Assembly (NCBI GenBank): GCA_021029095.1
Contig: JAJOHG010000131.1
Location: 1-64,000 of the forward strand
Direction: 5' to 3'
Source of the DNA: Phellopilus nigrolimitatus
Taxonomy: Eukaryota; Basidiomycota; Agaricomycetes; Hymenochaetales; Hymenochaetaceae
Length of the DNA: 64,000 nt
The number at the start of each line of letters is the position of its first letter. Positions within the stretch are counted from its first letter, which is position 1. This document shows positions 11,560 through 23,000 of this stretch, one piece after another. Under the pieces are notes generated by a model. It had not been told where the DNA came from. It saw only the letters and a program-made list of their open reading frames with translations, and did no database searches. Both the position numbers and the translations under genes were made by a program.

Positions 11560-11881
11560 ATGTCCGTCAATGTCGACTTCGTCAACACAGGCTCTGAGAT
11601 AGCCACCATCTCGTTCACCGACCAAGTGGGGAACCCGATAGGACCGCTTGTTCTCCGCCCAAACCAAATCATCCGTCGCCCCTTCTCAATCAACTTCCCG
11701 TTCTTCTTCACGTACACGCGAGGCCGTGTCGACCAAACCGCCTCGTGCGTCCTCTCAATTCCTCACTCTTATATATTTCTCGTCAATTTTGTGTCTCGGA
11801 ACTCTAACACGGCGATCAAAATATGTCAGGCAAGCCTTCACAAGGAACGAGACGATCGATGTCAACAAATATTTTGTCTGA
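11560..11881 (+). CDS. Small protein equal to the vWA C-terminal domain, copy 2
   Basis: Two exons, 11560-11744 and 11830-11881, encode 78 residues (MSVNVDFVNTGSEIATISFT ... TIDVNKYFV). It is a tandem duplicate of the gene at 10179, about three quarters identical by eye, with the same phase-2 intron. The duplicated coding parts are much more alike than the introns and flanks, which suggests selection on the protein. Function is unknown; see copy 1 for the domain comparison. Confidence 0.8.
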
Positions 11882-12302
11882 AAGGTCAAACTGTCAGGGA
11901 AGGTATGTAAGTCCTCTTTCCGTTATTACTCTTACTGAAAATTATCATAAAAAATCAAGATGATTGACTTGTATTCTTCGATTTGAAAGTCGAGGTCAAG
12001 TTCTGTATCACACAAGTGTATCGTAACCATAGTCAAAGTTTGCGCACTGAATTAAATGTATGGAGATTTGAATGGCAATACTACGTCACTGTAACTGCTG
12101 CTAGAAATGCATAGTATAAAGAAAATAAAGAAGCAGGAGGTAAGAAGCAGGTTTCGATGTTGGACGGCCTTTCTGTTGCATGAGACCGCACGAAAACGGA
12201 AAAGAGTCGTGAGTACTATTTCTCGAGAGATTGTACAGGCTTCAGATTAAGTAGCATGTGCTATGAAAATATTGAGCATTGTACTACTTGCTCAACATCT
12301 AC
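11882..12302. other. Intergenic, AT-rich
   Basis: Nothing coding was seen. The region is presumably the 3' ends of the converging genes at 11560 and 12303. Confidence 0.4.
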
Positions 12303-12950
12303 TCAAGGTATACCGGGCATCAGCGGAAGAGACCGCAGAGAAGCGACCTCGCAAAGACGCAGTTCTGGGGGCTGAGCGTGAATGCCGTTGACCTGCACAT
12401 CAGACTGTAAGCCGTCTTCGCCGACAGCGATAACGATACCGCTCGATCGTATCTCAGCATTCAGAAACGCTTGAACAACAGGATGGAAATGATCAGAAGG
12501 GAACGGATCCCACTGATTCTCGGGATGGAGATTGTATTCGTCCTGGATGTCTTAATCAACCACGATCAAATGTAAAAGGACATGAGTGCGTACCCTAGCG
12601 TGCTTGATGAACTGTTGGTCTAAATGAGACGTCGCTTTGTCCGTGATGCTGTCATGCCATGTACATTAGACAAGTCATTGAAAGCACTGAAAACGGGTGT
12701 AAGACATACTATGGTTCCTAAACTGCTCCCAGAAGTCGTCGACGCCATCACATACTTATGGCATTGCTGAAAAAGCATGGCCGCTCGTCCCGCCCAAGCA
12801 CACTTGCAGGAAGTCGTATTTTTGCACATAGAGCTCGTCCGAGCCTGATACAAGGTCGAGCATGCCCTGGCATCTTATCTGGGGGGACTCTGTCGTAGCG
12901 GAGGAAAAGAAAAGCAGGCGTGCAAGGATAGAGCGATGATCCAGAAGACA
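12303..12950 (-). pseudogene. Unidentified multi-exon gene or remnant
   Basis: The last exon (12303-12542) gives 79 well-behaved residues (DEYNLHPENQWDPFPSDHFH, later GIVIAVGEDGLQSDVQVNG, ending LPLMPGIP). It follows a canonical intron (12543-12593). The exon before it (12594-12648) reads ITDKATSHLDQQFIKHAR. Further upstream, gene-like pieces (DDFWEQFRNHS; LYVQKYDFLQVCLGGTSGHA) lie in other frames. They could not be joined by normal splice sites, and no convincing start exists. I do not recognise the family. It may be a gene with an unusual 5' structure. Equally it may be a 3' fragment like the neighbouring Prp43 piece. The peptides look conserved rather than random. Confidence 0.42.
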
Positions 12951-13103
12951 CGCGTCAGACTTCGCCGACGAAGGTGGCCAGCTTCAGTTCCTCATATGGT
13001 CCTCATATGGAGTCGTCGGGGACAGAGACGGCGAGAACGCGACAGCGAGCACAAGGAGTTTGATGGCGAGCAAGAGGCCGAGGCGGGAGGGAGAAAGGAG
13101 AAA

Positions 13104-13160
13104 GAAAGAAAAAGGAATCGTAACTTGCCATGCGAAGCAATGGCCCACAACCAAAGGCCT
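13104..13160 (+). repeat. Short dispersed repeat, copy 1
   Basis: A sequence of about 50 bases with core AATCGTAACTTGCCATGC is preceded by an A/G-rich run and followed by AGCAATGGCCCAC. It recurs with few changes at about 24636-24692. This copy lies 180 bases before the Prp43 fragment; the other lies 220 bases after the G-alpha fragment. Confidence 0.75.
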
Positions 13161-13339
13161 AACATTGGCAAGGAGAAGGTCGTACTCGCGCGAGACGCGC
13201 CATCGAGAATCCGCGTGCATAGTCGTACGGGCGCTGCCCACGTCACCATGCTAGCTGGCGGTCGTCCTTTCCTTCTTTCCTTCGTCCTTTGTTGTTGTCC
13301 TACCTGCCAGGTCGACACGGGTGCGTAACCGGGAAACTT

Positions 13340-14035
13340 CAAGAACTGACGCTCATGCGCGCACTCGAGCTCCTGAACCGCCTTGCAGCGCTAGGCGATC
13401 TGACACCGCCCAGACAGATTGTGGCGGAGTTCTTGCTAGACCTACAAGTGCAACCTCACCGCTCGAAGGACGTTTGGGGATGTCTAGAATGCTCATCGTC
13501 ATGACGGAGTTTAAGTGCAGCAATGGAATCTTTGCCATAGTTCCGAATGTGTATATCAGACCAAACAGCCAGCAGAAGGAAGCGGATGCGGCGAAGGCGA
13601 AACTCAGCGTCCCGGATGGAGACTATCTATCTTTTCTCAACGTTTACAACAACTGCAAACAAAGTACGCCCGTATTTCCATAGTACGTCCATATCTCCGC
13701 TTGACATTCGCGCTCCAATAAATGCCTAATTTTCCCTCCATAAATACGAACGACAAGGACTGCACGAGCGCGGAGCGCCAGCTCTACCAGAACGTGTGCG
13801 GCTACTTCATACAAGTTACGCACAAGGAAGGCGAGAATAACTGATCGTGAAGGACAAGCGGTTTTTTTTTTCCTGTCTGCCGGACGTATGAGTTATGCTG
13901 ACCTGTTCGCTGTGTTTATTCGCAGGCCGTTGCCTTGCACCCTTCGTGACGCGGCCAGAAAATGGGTCATCTTTAACGAGTTTGCACTGACGAGGCGTCT
14001 GTGCACTGCGACGGACCTGCGGCCCGATCTGTAAG
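13340..14035 (+). pseudogene. Prp43/DHX15 DEAH-helicase fragment, broken
   Basis: Pieces of the C-terminal half of the spliceosome/ribosome helicase Prp43 occur in order but in shifting frames. They are ELTLMRALELLNRLAALGDL, VAEFLLDLQ, TEFKCSNGIFAIVPNVYIRP, EADAAKAKLSVPDGDYLSFL, CGYFIQVTHKEGE, AVALHPS and WVIFNEFALTRR. These match the winged-helix, ratchet and OB-fold regions. Frameshifts (about 13450-13490), in-frame stops (for example after AVALHPS) and the absence of the whole RecA core show it is not functional. At least one old intron seems retained (about 13661-13745), pointing to a DNA-level copy rather than a cDNA copy. The intact gene should lie elsewhere in the genome. Confidence 0.85.
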
Positions 14036-15215
14036 CACTCCATCCTGCCTCCCGCGTGTCAATACCTCACAAAATTAACAAAACAACTGGCCGCTCGAAT
14101 GCGCTCTCATTCAAGCAGCGGCGGCGTCATGACGGACTATCTACATGACGATGGGTGGGTGATTCGTAAGGCGCGACAGGCACTCTTTCCCATCAATTAA
14201 CTTGATGCTAACCCTTCACCCAACTCCTTTATTTTTGTCCAATAAGGACCTCCATAGAATATGGAGTCGCCCGAGATGTTGTGAAGAAGCTGCCACGCGA
14301 AGCGAAAAGCGCCCTCAGCTGCGTCTTCTATAGAGGTGGATTGGGAAGACCTGGCTTGCTGCACTTTTGGAATTCTCGCGGAAAGGGGTTCATATTGACG
14401 CTTTTGTGATAACTGACATAGGAAATAAAATTATTAATTTCAGGAATTGACAATCTTTCACGCCTTTCGTGCTAATAGTCTATTGACGATAAATCTGGGG
14501 GCTCATTTTCTCGCTGAATTAAGACTTATAAAGCTTTCCTTAGGGCTTCGAGCTTTAGGCAGTCCGATTGTCGAGATCATGAGTCTCAAAGCTTCTTCGC
14601 TTGCCGGCTCTCGAGGTGACGGCTCTACTGTTTGATTCCTTAGGCAACAGATCTAGGCTAATGAATTGGCAAAGAAGTCAAAGAAGAAGGCTATGGAGCA
14701 TTCCGAACAAAGCTAAGTAATTTCATAGTCAAAGGATCCGCACAATCTATTGCACAATCCCGACGTTGTTTCAAACTTTGCTGTTAATCTGACAATGCGC
14801 ATCAACCCCACGCTTCTGCATGTCTTGGCCCAAGATTATTTGATTTATCTGTCGCACAGACTCATGAGATTCGCAGAAGTGGCACAATTGACTATACGTA
14901 CGCTTTTCCGTGATATCAGCATTTGATCTGATGAGCCCTATGCCGACGGGCTATCGTTGCAAACCTAATGCTGTTTAATGCTTTGTGAACATTTTGCTAT
15001 GTGAAAACGAAAATCACGACTCGACTCCAAGTGAAACATACATCAACGTTGCGCGATCCTCGTCATAGAACGGCAAGTCATCAGTGCCTTCCGACTTGCA
15101 ATTAAATTTTATTATGATCGATAAATACTGAGCGAGATTTTCGAGCATATCCAACAACCCCTACAGCTATCGTCGCAAGCATCTACCGCGGTTACTAGAG
15201 CTTTCGTTTCTTGCG
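14036..15215. other. Intergenic region
   Basis: No gene was recognised. At 14236-14262 there is a second copy of the short TGTCCAATAAG-type sequence seen near 4490 (one mismatch over about 25 bases). The last 300 bases are AT-rich and upstream of seven-helix gene A. Confidence 0.4.
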
Positions 15216-16853
15216 ATGTTCTCAAGTCGCTCCAATATTCGGCCAGTCGACCCCGCCAATATCCCTGTCTGGGCCTTCGAGATTGACAATACCACGTATT
15301 GCCAGTTAGCTCTTGTGACTGTCCTAGTCTATGATACTAGTTGAGTCCATAACGCAATATTTATGGTTATAATAGCTTATCGTTTCTTTTCAGTCACTAG
15401 AATGGACAAGGAGGTTTGGTCACCATCTCTAGTAGACGTTTTCAAGTCTGACTGTCAATACAAAACCTTGATATAGGTCAAGTACTTCTGGGTGAGCCGG
15501 CGCCGACTTGAATATGCATAGTTTGTATTGCATCCGTGCTCATTTTTTGTTATAGAGCACGCCTCGCAAGTTCGTCAGCCTCATCTATTTTCTGGTGATT
15601 AAACATCCTGCTTTTACTTGAAATACTGAATAAAGAGAGATATCTTCCAAGAATCGGTATATTGGTCTTTTTGGTGCTGTTGCATATCTATGGTGTACGT
15701 CTGACAAGAATAGTGAAGTCGACAAACTTAACTATTTATACAGCTGCCAGTTATCACGCAACTTTGACACTGTAAGTGTCTGTCCACGGTTACTTACGCA
15801 GTTATAACTTCATAATTGTCTAGATGTGAGGATGCGAAAACGTCTGTGCAATTTCTGCATTGACAATATTGCGAAGGCAAATTTACTCTTTGGGCCTCTG
15901 TTCTTGCTGGTAAGTTTCTTATATTTTTCACGATGGCATCACTTCCTTAGCATTTTTTTTTTCAGATTGGGTGACTGTTCTGCTCATTGATTGTAGGCAC
16001 TCTAATTCGTCTGCGCGCGCCAATGTGCCCTTTAACATTTTACTCTTTCGAACTTGCAGACATTCTTTACATGAGGGTCATGGCCCTGTTTTCACAAGGC
16101 ATGCTTTTCTTACGTATTTACCACATTTACTTACTGATTGGCTTTTATCAGACAGAAAGTTATCTATATGTCTCCAGGCCATATTTGTCGCAGAAGCAGC
16201 TTCTATGCTCGTCATTCTTATATATGTTAATATCCATGAAATGAGTAGATACCACATTAATTCTGTCTCGCACATGATACATTATTCACTCTTCACAGCT
16301 GATGTAGGGGGTCTTGCGAAAGGAGTCACTATATGTGGAGAAGACACAGTTGTTCCTGTGGTATGGGGGATTTTATTTTGGTTAGTGCATCATAGGACTA
16401 TCCGACCAATATGTACTGACAGTCGATGCTTGTGAAGGACTTCACCAGTGGTCTACGAGCTTATCTTGATGGTTCTGGCACTCTATAAAGCTGCCGGTTT
16501 CTGGAGGACATCAGCCGGCTTTCAGGGCTTCTATCTTGTCAAGGTCCTTATTCAAGACCAAGCAATTTACTTCATTTTGTGAGTTGATTTCCCAAATATG
16601 TTCTGAATTTGCACCTGTTTAATATAGGGCGTGATTTGGCAGGGTGATTACTTGCAGTGTTGCAAGAGCCATAAGCTTCCAGCGTACCTTTGATCTAGTA
16701 TTTGTCAGCTTCTTGAATGCAATTGGGAGCGCATCTCTTCTTAGTATACTTGGAAGTTGGTTGTTGGTTCACTTGAAGGAGGCAGGGGAGAAAGGCGTCA
16801 ATGGCGGAACAAGCTATAGGCCAGCCTCAATGAGCGATTTGGAATTCGCATGA
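15216..16853 (+). CDS. Seven-helix membrane protein A (DUF6533 type), splice sites decaying
   Basis: Small exons give MFSSRSNIRPVDPANIPVWA, then a first helix ending VLVYDT, then MDKE-VKYFW (a 15-base exon, 15477-15491), PRKFVSLIYFLNRY, LADWVTVLLIDYILYMRVMA and further helices. The end is LKEAGEKGVNGGTSYRPASM before the stop at 16851-16853. The charged E-V-x-x-x-W and NRY signature marks the DUF6533 family of Agaricomycete receptor-like proteins; the ligand is unknown. The frame between exon 15744-15771 and exon 15877-15909 closes only if the two bases at 15824-15825 are an exon. Two donors are abnormal: GC at about 16099, where gene B has GT, and AT at about 16241, where B and C have GT. This copy may therefore be losing function. 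Confidence 0.66.
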
Positions 16854-17722
16854 CATTCTTGTGAATATTAACATCTTTTCGTCGAGCTCTATTTGACTTA
16901 CAGATCACCTTTCTTGTTACGCATAGCATGGGTTCATATTCTGCTTTTATATCAGCTATCGTAACACCAATGTTCCGTGTATCTACTTAGGGTGCGGTAC
17001 TTGACTGCGGATCAGTCGTAGATCTCTGCGCAGTTGCATCCATTCTTGCGAATGACTTATCTACATAAGACAGTTTCGGGTACCAGATTTAAATCAGCGG
17101 CTGCACGAGATCAAAGACCGCAAGTGAAGAAACAGCACGACATGGACGAGCTGTCGCCCACGACATACCACGGAAGACTGAATGCAAATTGCTGCACATC
17201 CCGTACTCAGTGTATAGGGGCGTCCTTTGTCGAGGCCTTCATGCACATGTCCAGAAAGGACCGGAGAAAATGCGGAGCAAACATATGGTCCCAGAGGGAG
17301 CCGCTTTGAGCCTTCGACTGTCAGTCATTTGACATCAACCATCAAGCGGGCACTTTCGAGTTTGCTGTGGTACATGTTTATTGAAAAATGATCAATAGAC
17401 GTGTAGCTTTGAGGTCAGCGGATCGTCAAATGCTGCCAATTTAAAGGTCGAGAGTGAAAAAAACCATAGGTGTATCCAAGCAGCGAAGCCTCCCATGATG
17501 TCTCTGTCGGATCGTGCAGACCTCATTAGCGAGTGTAGGAGAAGATTAGCAATGGCTAGATTATCGAGTAATGAAAGGTAACAATTATAACTTTAAAGCG
17601 TGTTAGAGTGAGTTGAAGGCGAAACATACCAACAGATTACCAGTGTTTTGAAAGTGTGGTCAGAAGCAAATCAAAGTTTACATAATATTCCAAATAAACA
17701 TGATTGAGTACACGGCGTCAGA
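16854..17722. other. Intergenic region between convergent genes
   Basis: No coding signal was accepted. A plus-strand open frame at 17034-17309 has no family resemblance. Confidence 0.4.
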
Positions 17723-18517
17723 TTAGAGCTTCGATGGGGAGGGGTCCATTTTGATATGTACACCTGTCGCGACGAGGCGATGGTGCGTCGCATTCCATAT
17801 CTGCAGGAAGAGTCTTATGTCAGCTAAACCGACTGAGCGTTACGGCATTACTTCGCTACGAGCAGACATGGCGCGCGCGCCGAGTGATATCGTTGTATTG
17901 ACGATTCGAAGCTTCTCGCCGCTGTTTGTAACCTTCGTCAGCGATTTGGTTATAAGCGAAGAGGTATATGACGCAACTTACACTCGGGCAGGAGAATGGT
18001 AAACCACATTTATGACTTGCGAGACGCCTCCAATTCCGCTTCTCCCGGATGCCATACCCAAAGCACTAATAGGTAGACTAGAACACCTGTGGCGAATGAC
18101 CATGATTCCAGTACTGTTAGAGACACTGGGCTTACAAGTCTATCAGATATGCAGAGCAACCTCCGTGGACATTACCGCCCCCATTGATCATATCTAAGAA
18201 AATCAGACGTCAGATGATAAGGTGCTCCGGCAATGGAAAGCCTCTTGATGCTCACCCTCCTCGACGTCGATCTCGCAAACCACCTTTCCTTCTTGCTTCT
18301 GCGGTTCTTCCGCCTTTTCTTGGACATTGACTTCAATGATCTTGACCCGTCCACCTATGGCGTCTGCAAAGCCTTTCCCGCGTCCCATGAAAGCGAATAG
18401 TATGCCCGCGAGGTGTTGCTTGATCTCCTCCGACGCGTTGCCAGCGATGTCCTTGTACCGATCCTTATCGTACACATACATGGGTGCTCGTATAGTAGGT
18501 TCCCCTTTTGAAGCCAT
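17723..18517 (-). CDS. Hotdog-fold acyl-CoA thioesterase
   Basis: Five exons close in phase: 18256-18517, 18136-18193, 17982-18086, 17852-17921 and 17723-17800, giving 190 residues. The hotdog signature is clear: NGGGNVHGGCSAYLID (HGG loop and helix), then GIGGVSQVINVVYHSPARVG and ISLGARAMSARSEIWN, ending ATGVHIKMD. This matches the PaaI/THEM2-like 4HBT family, which hydrolyses acyl- or aryl-CoA thioesters, usually as a tetramer. The usual catalytic Asp/Asn position is filled by the N of NGGGN. The length is normal for the family with a modest N-terminal extension (YVYDKDRYKDIAGNASEEIK). No targeting signal is obvious. The start is the ATG before ASKGEP. Confidence 0.86.
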
Positions 18518-18854
18518 TGCCAAAGATCAAGTAGCTCGAACGTGCCTTTATTATGGAGGGAGGAGTAAAGCAAGCTTGGTCTCCATCATGGTCTCTCGGG
18601 ACCCAAGGTTCCCGGTGTGTTTCCCAAGGGCGAATGGGTATCACGTGCATTTCTGCGTAACATTCGCGTGACGTACGCGTAACTAAACGCGCATTTAGTG
18701 TCACTATGAGTTCGAAGTTTTAGGAAAATTCCGCGGTCAGAAAGCGCATCAGTAGGTACAGTTTGGATACACTCCTTACATAAAGCGCAAATGCATAATC
18801 AACTTGGCAAAAATAAAGGAGAATAGGAATGACAGGAACCCATTCCTATTCTCT
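18518..18854. other. Short intergenic region
   Basis: This is upstream of the thioesterase and downstream of the coiled-coil gene. No feature was recognised. Confidence 0.4.
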
Positions 18855-19832
18855 TCACACCTTCCGCACCTTTGCACTTATCTCGAGCTTCCTTTCCTTT
18901 CCCTCCTCAATAAGCGCTTCACAGACGCCCTCGAGCCTGCGCTGCCCTTCTTCGAGTCTCGCCTGGCCCTCCACCGAACGCCTCTCCTGCTCTTCGAGCT
19001 CTTCAACCCGGACGCGTAACGAATGGGCCTTGGCGCGCGCCTCAGCGGCGCTCTCAAGGAGCGTCCTGAGCTCGGCGGCGGCGGATTTTCCGGGGCTGAC
19101 TGAAACATGAGGCATTGGCGTCGCGATGGCCTTCGTAACGCTAAGGACGTGGGCCCGTTTTGGAGTAGAAAAGGCATAAGTAGCCTCGCGAGATTCGCCC
19201 GGATTCTCTTTGTGCACGGTGGGCGCGTAGGCTGATTTACGCGATTGGGTCGCGTATCTGGAGCCGGCATGATGTTTGGAGTTGGAATTCGGTCGGCGAG
19301 GTTGACATTGACCACGCTTAGGAACATTGACTGCAAGGAACGTAATTTTTGGATTAGGGAAGTAGCGGAAAGGATGCATGGGCGAGTACGTACGTTCGCT
19401 GGATCCCTGTTTGTCCATCCTTTTATCGTTTTCATCGACGATCAGTGCCATGCTCGCAGAATCTTCTAGCTCATGATTCTTCAAGACTACAGAATCGTTG
19501 ATGTTCTTTGGCTTATCCATGGTCTTGCTTCGGCCGTGGTTCTTTGCAATGAGTACCGTCGATGTTCTGAGAGGCGACGGTACCTTGGGTCCATAGGGGT
19601 GTGCAGAGCTCGACGTCTTTGACGCGAAGGAAGACCCGTTCCCATGCGAGTCATAATTACCCTGCCTTCCTGTTTCATACGATACAAGAAGATGTGGCGG
19701 AAGCGCACGCAGAATCTCGATGCCTGCTTCGAGATACGACGGGTAATAGCATCCAATGCTTGGCCTGATGTAGAATAGCCAACTTGCGTAGTTTAAGTCT
19801 GCGAATATGTCCTGCATCGTCAGAGTGGACAT
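18855..19832 (-). CDS. Coiled-coil protein of unknown function, paralog 1
   Basis: Two exons, 19394-19832 and 18855-19330, encode 304 residues. The 63-base intron (19331-19393; donor GTACGT, acceptor TTGCAG) has no stop and would read through. I remove it because the paralog at 38261 has a normal phase-1 intron at the same place, and both then read (L)-x-(V/I)-PKRG-x-x-QPRRP. The N-terminus has a short shared motif (GCYYPSYLEAGIEILRALPP). The middle is Ser/Lys/Pro-rich and looks disordered, with Lys-Pro-(K)-x-PSPL. The C-terminal 80 residues form a strong coiled coil (ESAAEARAKAHSLRVRVEEL). No known domain was recognised; a cytoskeletal or scaffold role is only a guess. Confidence 0.72.
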   Translation of the reverse strand: MSTLTMQDIFADLNYASWLFYIRPSIGCYYPSYLEAGIEILRALPPHLLVSYETGRQGNYDSHGNGSSFASKTSSSAHPYGPKVPSPLRTSTVLIAKNHGRSKTMDKPKNINDSVVLKNHELEDSASMALIVDENDKRMDKQGSSERTYSPMHPFRYFPNPKITFLAVNVPKRGQCQPRRPNSNSKHHAGSRYATQSRKSAYAPTVHKENPGESREATYAFSTPKRAHVLSVTKAIATPMPHVSVSPGKSAAAELRTLLESAAEARAKAHSLRVRVEELEEQERRSVEGQARLEEGQRRLEGVCEALIEEGKERKLEISAKVRKV

Positions 19833-21776
19833 TTTGTCTTTCGTTCTTGGACTTGTGGATCGAGACAGTAGAGGTTTCGCGAGACAGAACATATATGTAC
19901 GTACGACGACGTGACAAGCCACATTGCGACACGAGGCCGGCAGATACCGTCGGCTAACTACGTGGCTTGATCATGCCTTGCTACATGCACTACCGATCCT
20001 GAATATCGTGATTTCCCCCTATTTTGAAATTCACGAAGACTCCAGATTACTGCCAGAATCCCATTATATACAGCTCATTGTCTTGAAATAACGATGACGA
20101 AGTTAGTGTTGTTGTTTCGTCTTCATCCGCGCTATGATTCGAAACTTGATTTAACTCCGATTTATACTTATTCCCCGTTCCCTCGCCAAGGAAGACGAAG
20201 CCTCTTTTCTGCCTGTCTCAAGATTTAGCCCCGCCAAGATCCAAGGGAAGTAGCGCAACTCAGATTGACGCACCAAGCATCTTGCCAGTCAGATTCCAGA
20301 ATGGGATTCTGATATGCTTCTCTTGGAAGAGATCACAGGGTGTCGAATAGTAAGGAGACAACGCGTCCGTCACTCTCCACTTCGCTAATTGTCTGCGTCG
20401 TTTGTATCCTATGCGCACTGCTCAACACAAGGCTCTGGCATGATGACAGATCTGCATCTAATTTTCTGCAGAGGTATTAGACGAAGCTAAGACAGCTTCT
20501 GCTAGCATTGCTGCAACTGCGAGTTAATGCGATCCACGAGAAAGAAACCACTGCTCATAACATTCTGTATTATTGATGAGCTGGCACTATTCATTATCAT
20601 AGTCCTAAATGTCCTGTGGCTCGATGCAATCTTTTTCCTATTGAAGCTGGAGATGCTACACAGTCACAGCTCAATTTAAATTTCAGGCTTAACAAAGTTT
20701 GGAAGAATCATAAAATATACCGCCATAATCTAGGAGCCAGCCAGCCGGCCCTCATGAATCTTATCATCTGTGGCAACATATTTTAATTTGCAGCGTGACT
20801 TTCGTTTTCCGTAACAAGTTGATTTCCCACCTGATGTTTTTCAGAGATATTGTGGTATATCCGCTAGGTATGTGCCCTGCTCCAGTAGCAGAATTTGTAG
20901 ATTATATCATGTCAGGAACTGGAGCTAAGATTAAAAAACATGTCTCGACTGTACGTAAGCAGATTATCTATACGTTTATTCAGTTGCACTATTTGTCGAT
21001 TTCACGCTGATGACTTTTAGCTGAACAGTTCTTCGAACTGCCGAAAATTTGCGGGGAGGAATGTGAAACGCGCTGATCCCTCGGCCGAAAATCTCGGCCC
21101 GGTCCAGTCGCATTGTGGGCTGGCCGAATCAGGATCTTCTCCTTTCAAAGGGGTGACGAGAGAGCAAGCTCAAAAGAATAGGAAACAATATATATACTAT
21201 CCTCTGCGAATCGACGAGTACGGTCCGAGAGGCGAATCACAAGCGTGACCACTGGCGAGCTCCTTCGTCGAGATTTCGATTTTTCATCATACACGCACAG
21301 CACAATAACGGCTGTTGGGGGTCTGGAGAGGCCTAGGCATGCGCGAAACGGAAGGTTCGAGCAAGGCTAATAAGCTGTAGCCCCGTGCCCAACTGCAGCA
21401 CGCGGCGATCCATGAGGATTTTTTGAGGTTGCAGAAAACTTGCTGCAAGCATGCGATGCTTTCTCTTCCACGGCGAGTCTCATGACCAGCCTGGAGCGGT
21501 TTTAAAGCGGTATTTATCTTCTTGTTCCCCCGAAATGAAGAAGGGGTGGAAGGGCGGAAAAAAAGACGAAGAAATTTTCGGGTTTACGCCACTGCCAGCC
21601 ACCGCCACCGAGGTTTAGTCCGCATTAGACTATAATACCAAACACAAGTAAATAGCCCCCGAATTCGTTGGCCCGGTTTGTCGAGCGCCCTCACGCTGCC
21701 CACGTTGTATTTGACCTTCGCTCGTTGCCCGACATCAAAAACCAGTCCGCTCTTTGCTCCCAACACTTTCCAAACG
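19833..21776. other. Long intergenic region
   Basis: About 1.9 kb without a recognisable gene. Open frames are short and have no family features. The stretch at 20500-20960 is AT-rich. The last 150 bases, before the secreted protein, include possible promoter sequence. Confidence 0.4.
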
Positions 21777-23000
21777 ATGAAGTGTTATACAGCCCTCTCC
21801 TTCCTCGCCGCTGCCATGATTGTCCGCGCTCAGTCGGTGAGTTGTCATCACTTTGTCTATGCCGTCATCATTTTGGAGGCGTCGACGAGCAGGAAGCGTC
21901 GCTTTCGTCGATGATATTTCCTGCTCGCTAAAATGCTGAATGATGATTCTGCGGCGACGAACATGCGGTCTTTACCTGGTTACTGATTATTTGTTTCTCT
22001 CCCGCAGTCATCGTCGACATGGTCTTCGGCCTCCTCGACGTCGTCAGCGAGCCCGCTCGTCCCCTCGGGTATCAGTGCCGCCTGCTCGTCCTTCCTCGAA
22101 GCGCTCAACAGCAACTCATCCATCACGTCTTGTATCACTCCCATCGTCAACGCAACCTCAGCTTTCGGACCATTGGCTAACTCCTCTTCCAACTCCTCCG
22201 CAACGGCCGATGCCAGCTCGATCAGCACTGCGCTTAACTCGCTCTGTGCGACTTCTTCGTCTAGCTCTTGCAGCCAATCGGCCGTCCGTAGCCAGCTCGC
22301 GTCCTTCTACACCGCGTGCCCGAGCGAGTTGACGGGTTCCTCTTCCAACAAGGACGTGATCAGGATCTACGACGTCCTCTACACGCTCATCCCGATGAAG
22401 GCGGCTGCATGCACCAAAGACGACAGTGGCCGCTACTGCGTCACGCAGATCAGCCAGGGCGGCTCCTCGTCTGCGCCGGGCGGTTCAGCCTCGCCATCGG
22501 CGTCCCTTTCAGCCGGCTCCAAGTCTGTCTTGTCTTCGAAGCAAAGTGGGTACGAGCTCGTGCAGAACAACCTTTGGCAGGGCTCTTCGTCGCCGCTGGG
22601 CAAGCGCGCCCAGGTCACAGACAACGTCACATCCGCACTCATGCCGAACACGACGACGTTCCGCAGCTCGAACCTTGCGTTCCTGTTTCTGACGCCGGAC
22701 TTGAGCTCCGACAAGCTCTGCGTCGCGTGCACGCGTAGCGTTATGAGCGCGTACATTGCCTTCGAGCAGAGTGCGCCCTATGCGCCCGGTCTTTCCAACT
22801 CGCCGATTCTCGGCGGCCAGCCCGCCCTCTATTCCGCCGTCAACTCGACGTGCGGCGCGAACTTCATGAACGGTGCGGTCCAGGCTGCCGGCGGCATCTC
22901 AGATGGACTTATCAGCGGCGCGGCTCCTCGTGTCTCTCAGGAGGGAAGCCTTTTCACTGCAGCGGCAGCAGCCATCCTCGGTCTCGCCGCCTTCCTGTAA
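21777..23000 (+). CDS. Secreted, GPI-type Ser-rich protein with a conserved Cys core
   Basis: Two exons, 21777-21836 and 22008-23000, encode 350 residues. Exon 1 is the signal peptide (MKCYTALSFLAAAMIVRAQS). Exon 2 has a Ser-rich linker, then a core with spaced cysteines (CSSFLEALN; CITPIVN; SLCATSSSSSCSQ; YTACPSEL; KLCVACTRSVMSAYIAFEQ; STCGANFMNGA). It ends in a hydrophobic tail, SLFTAAAAAILGLAAFL, typical of GPI attachment. This arrangement matches a fungal surface-protein family of unknown function (DUF7729-like, from memory). The 171-base intron between signal and body is long for this window. A Lys-Arg (GKRAQ) near residue 215 might be a Kex2 site. It is likely a cell-wall protein. Confidence 0.82.
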
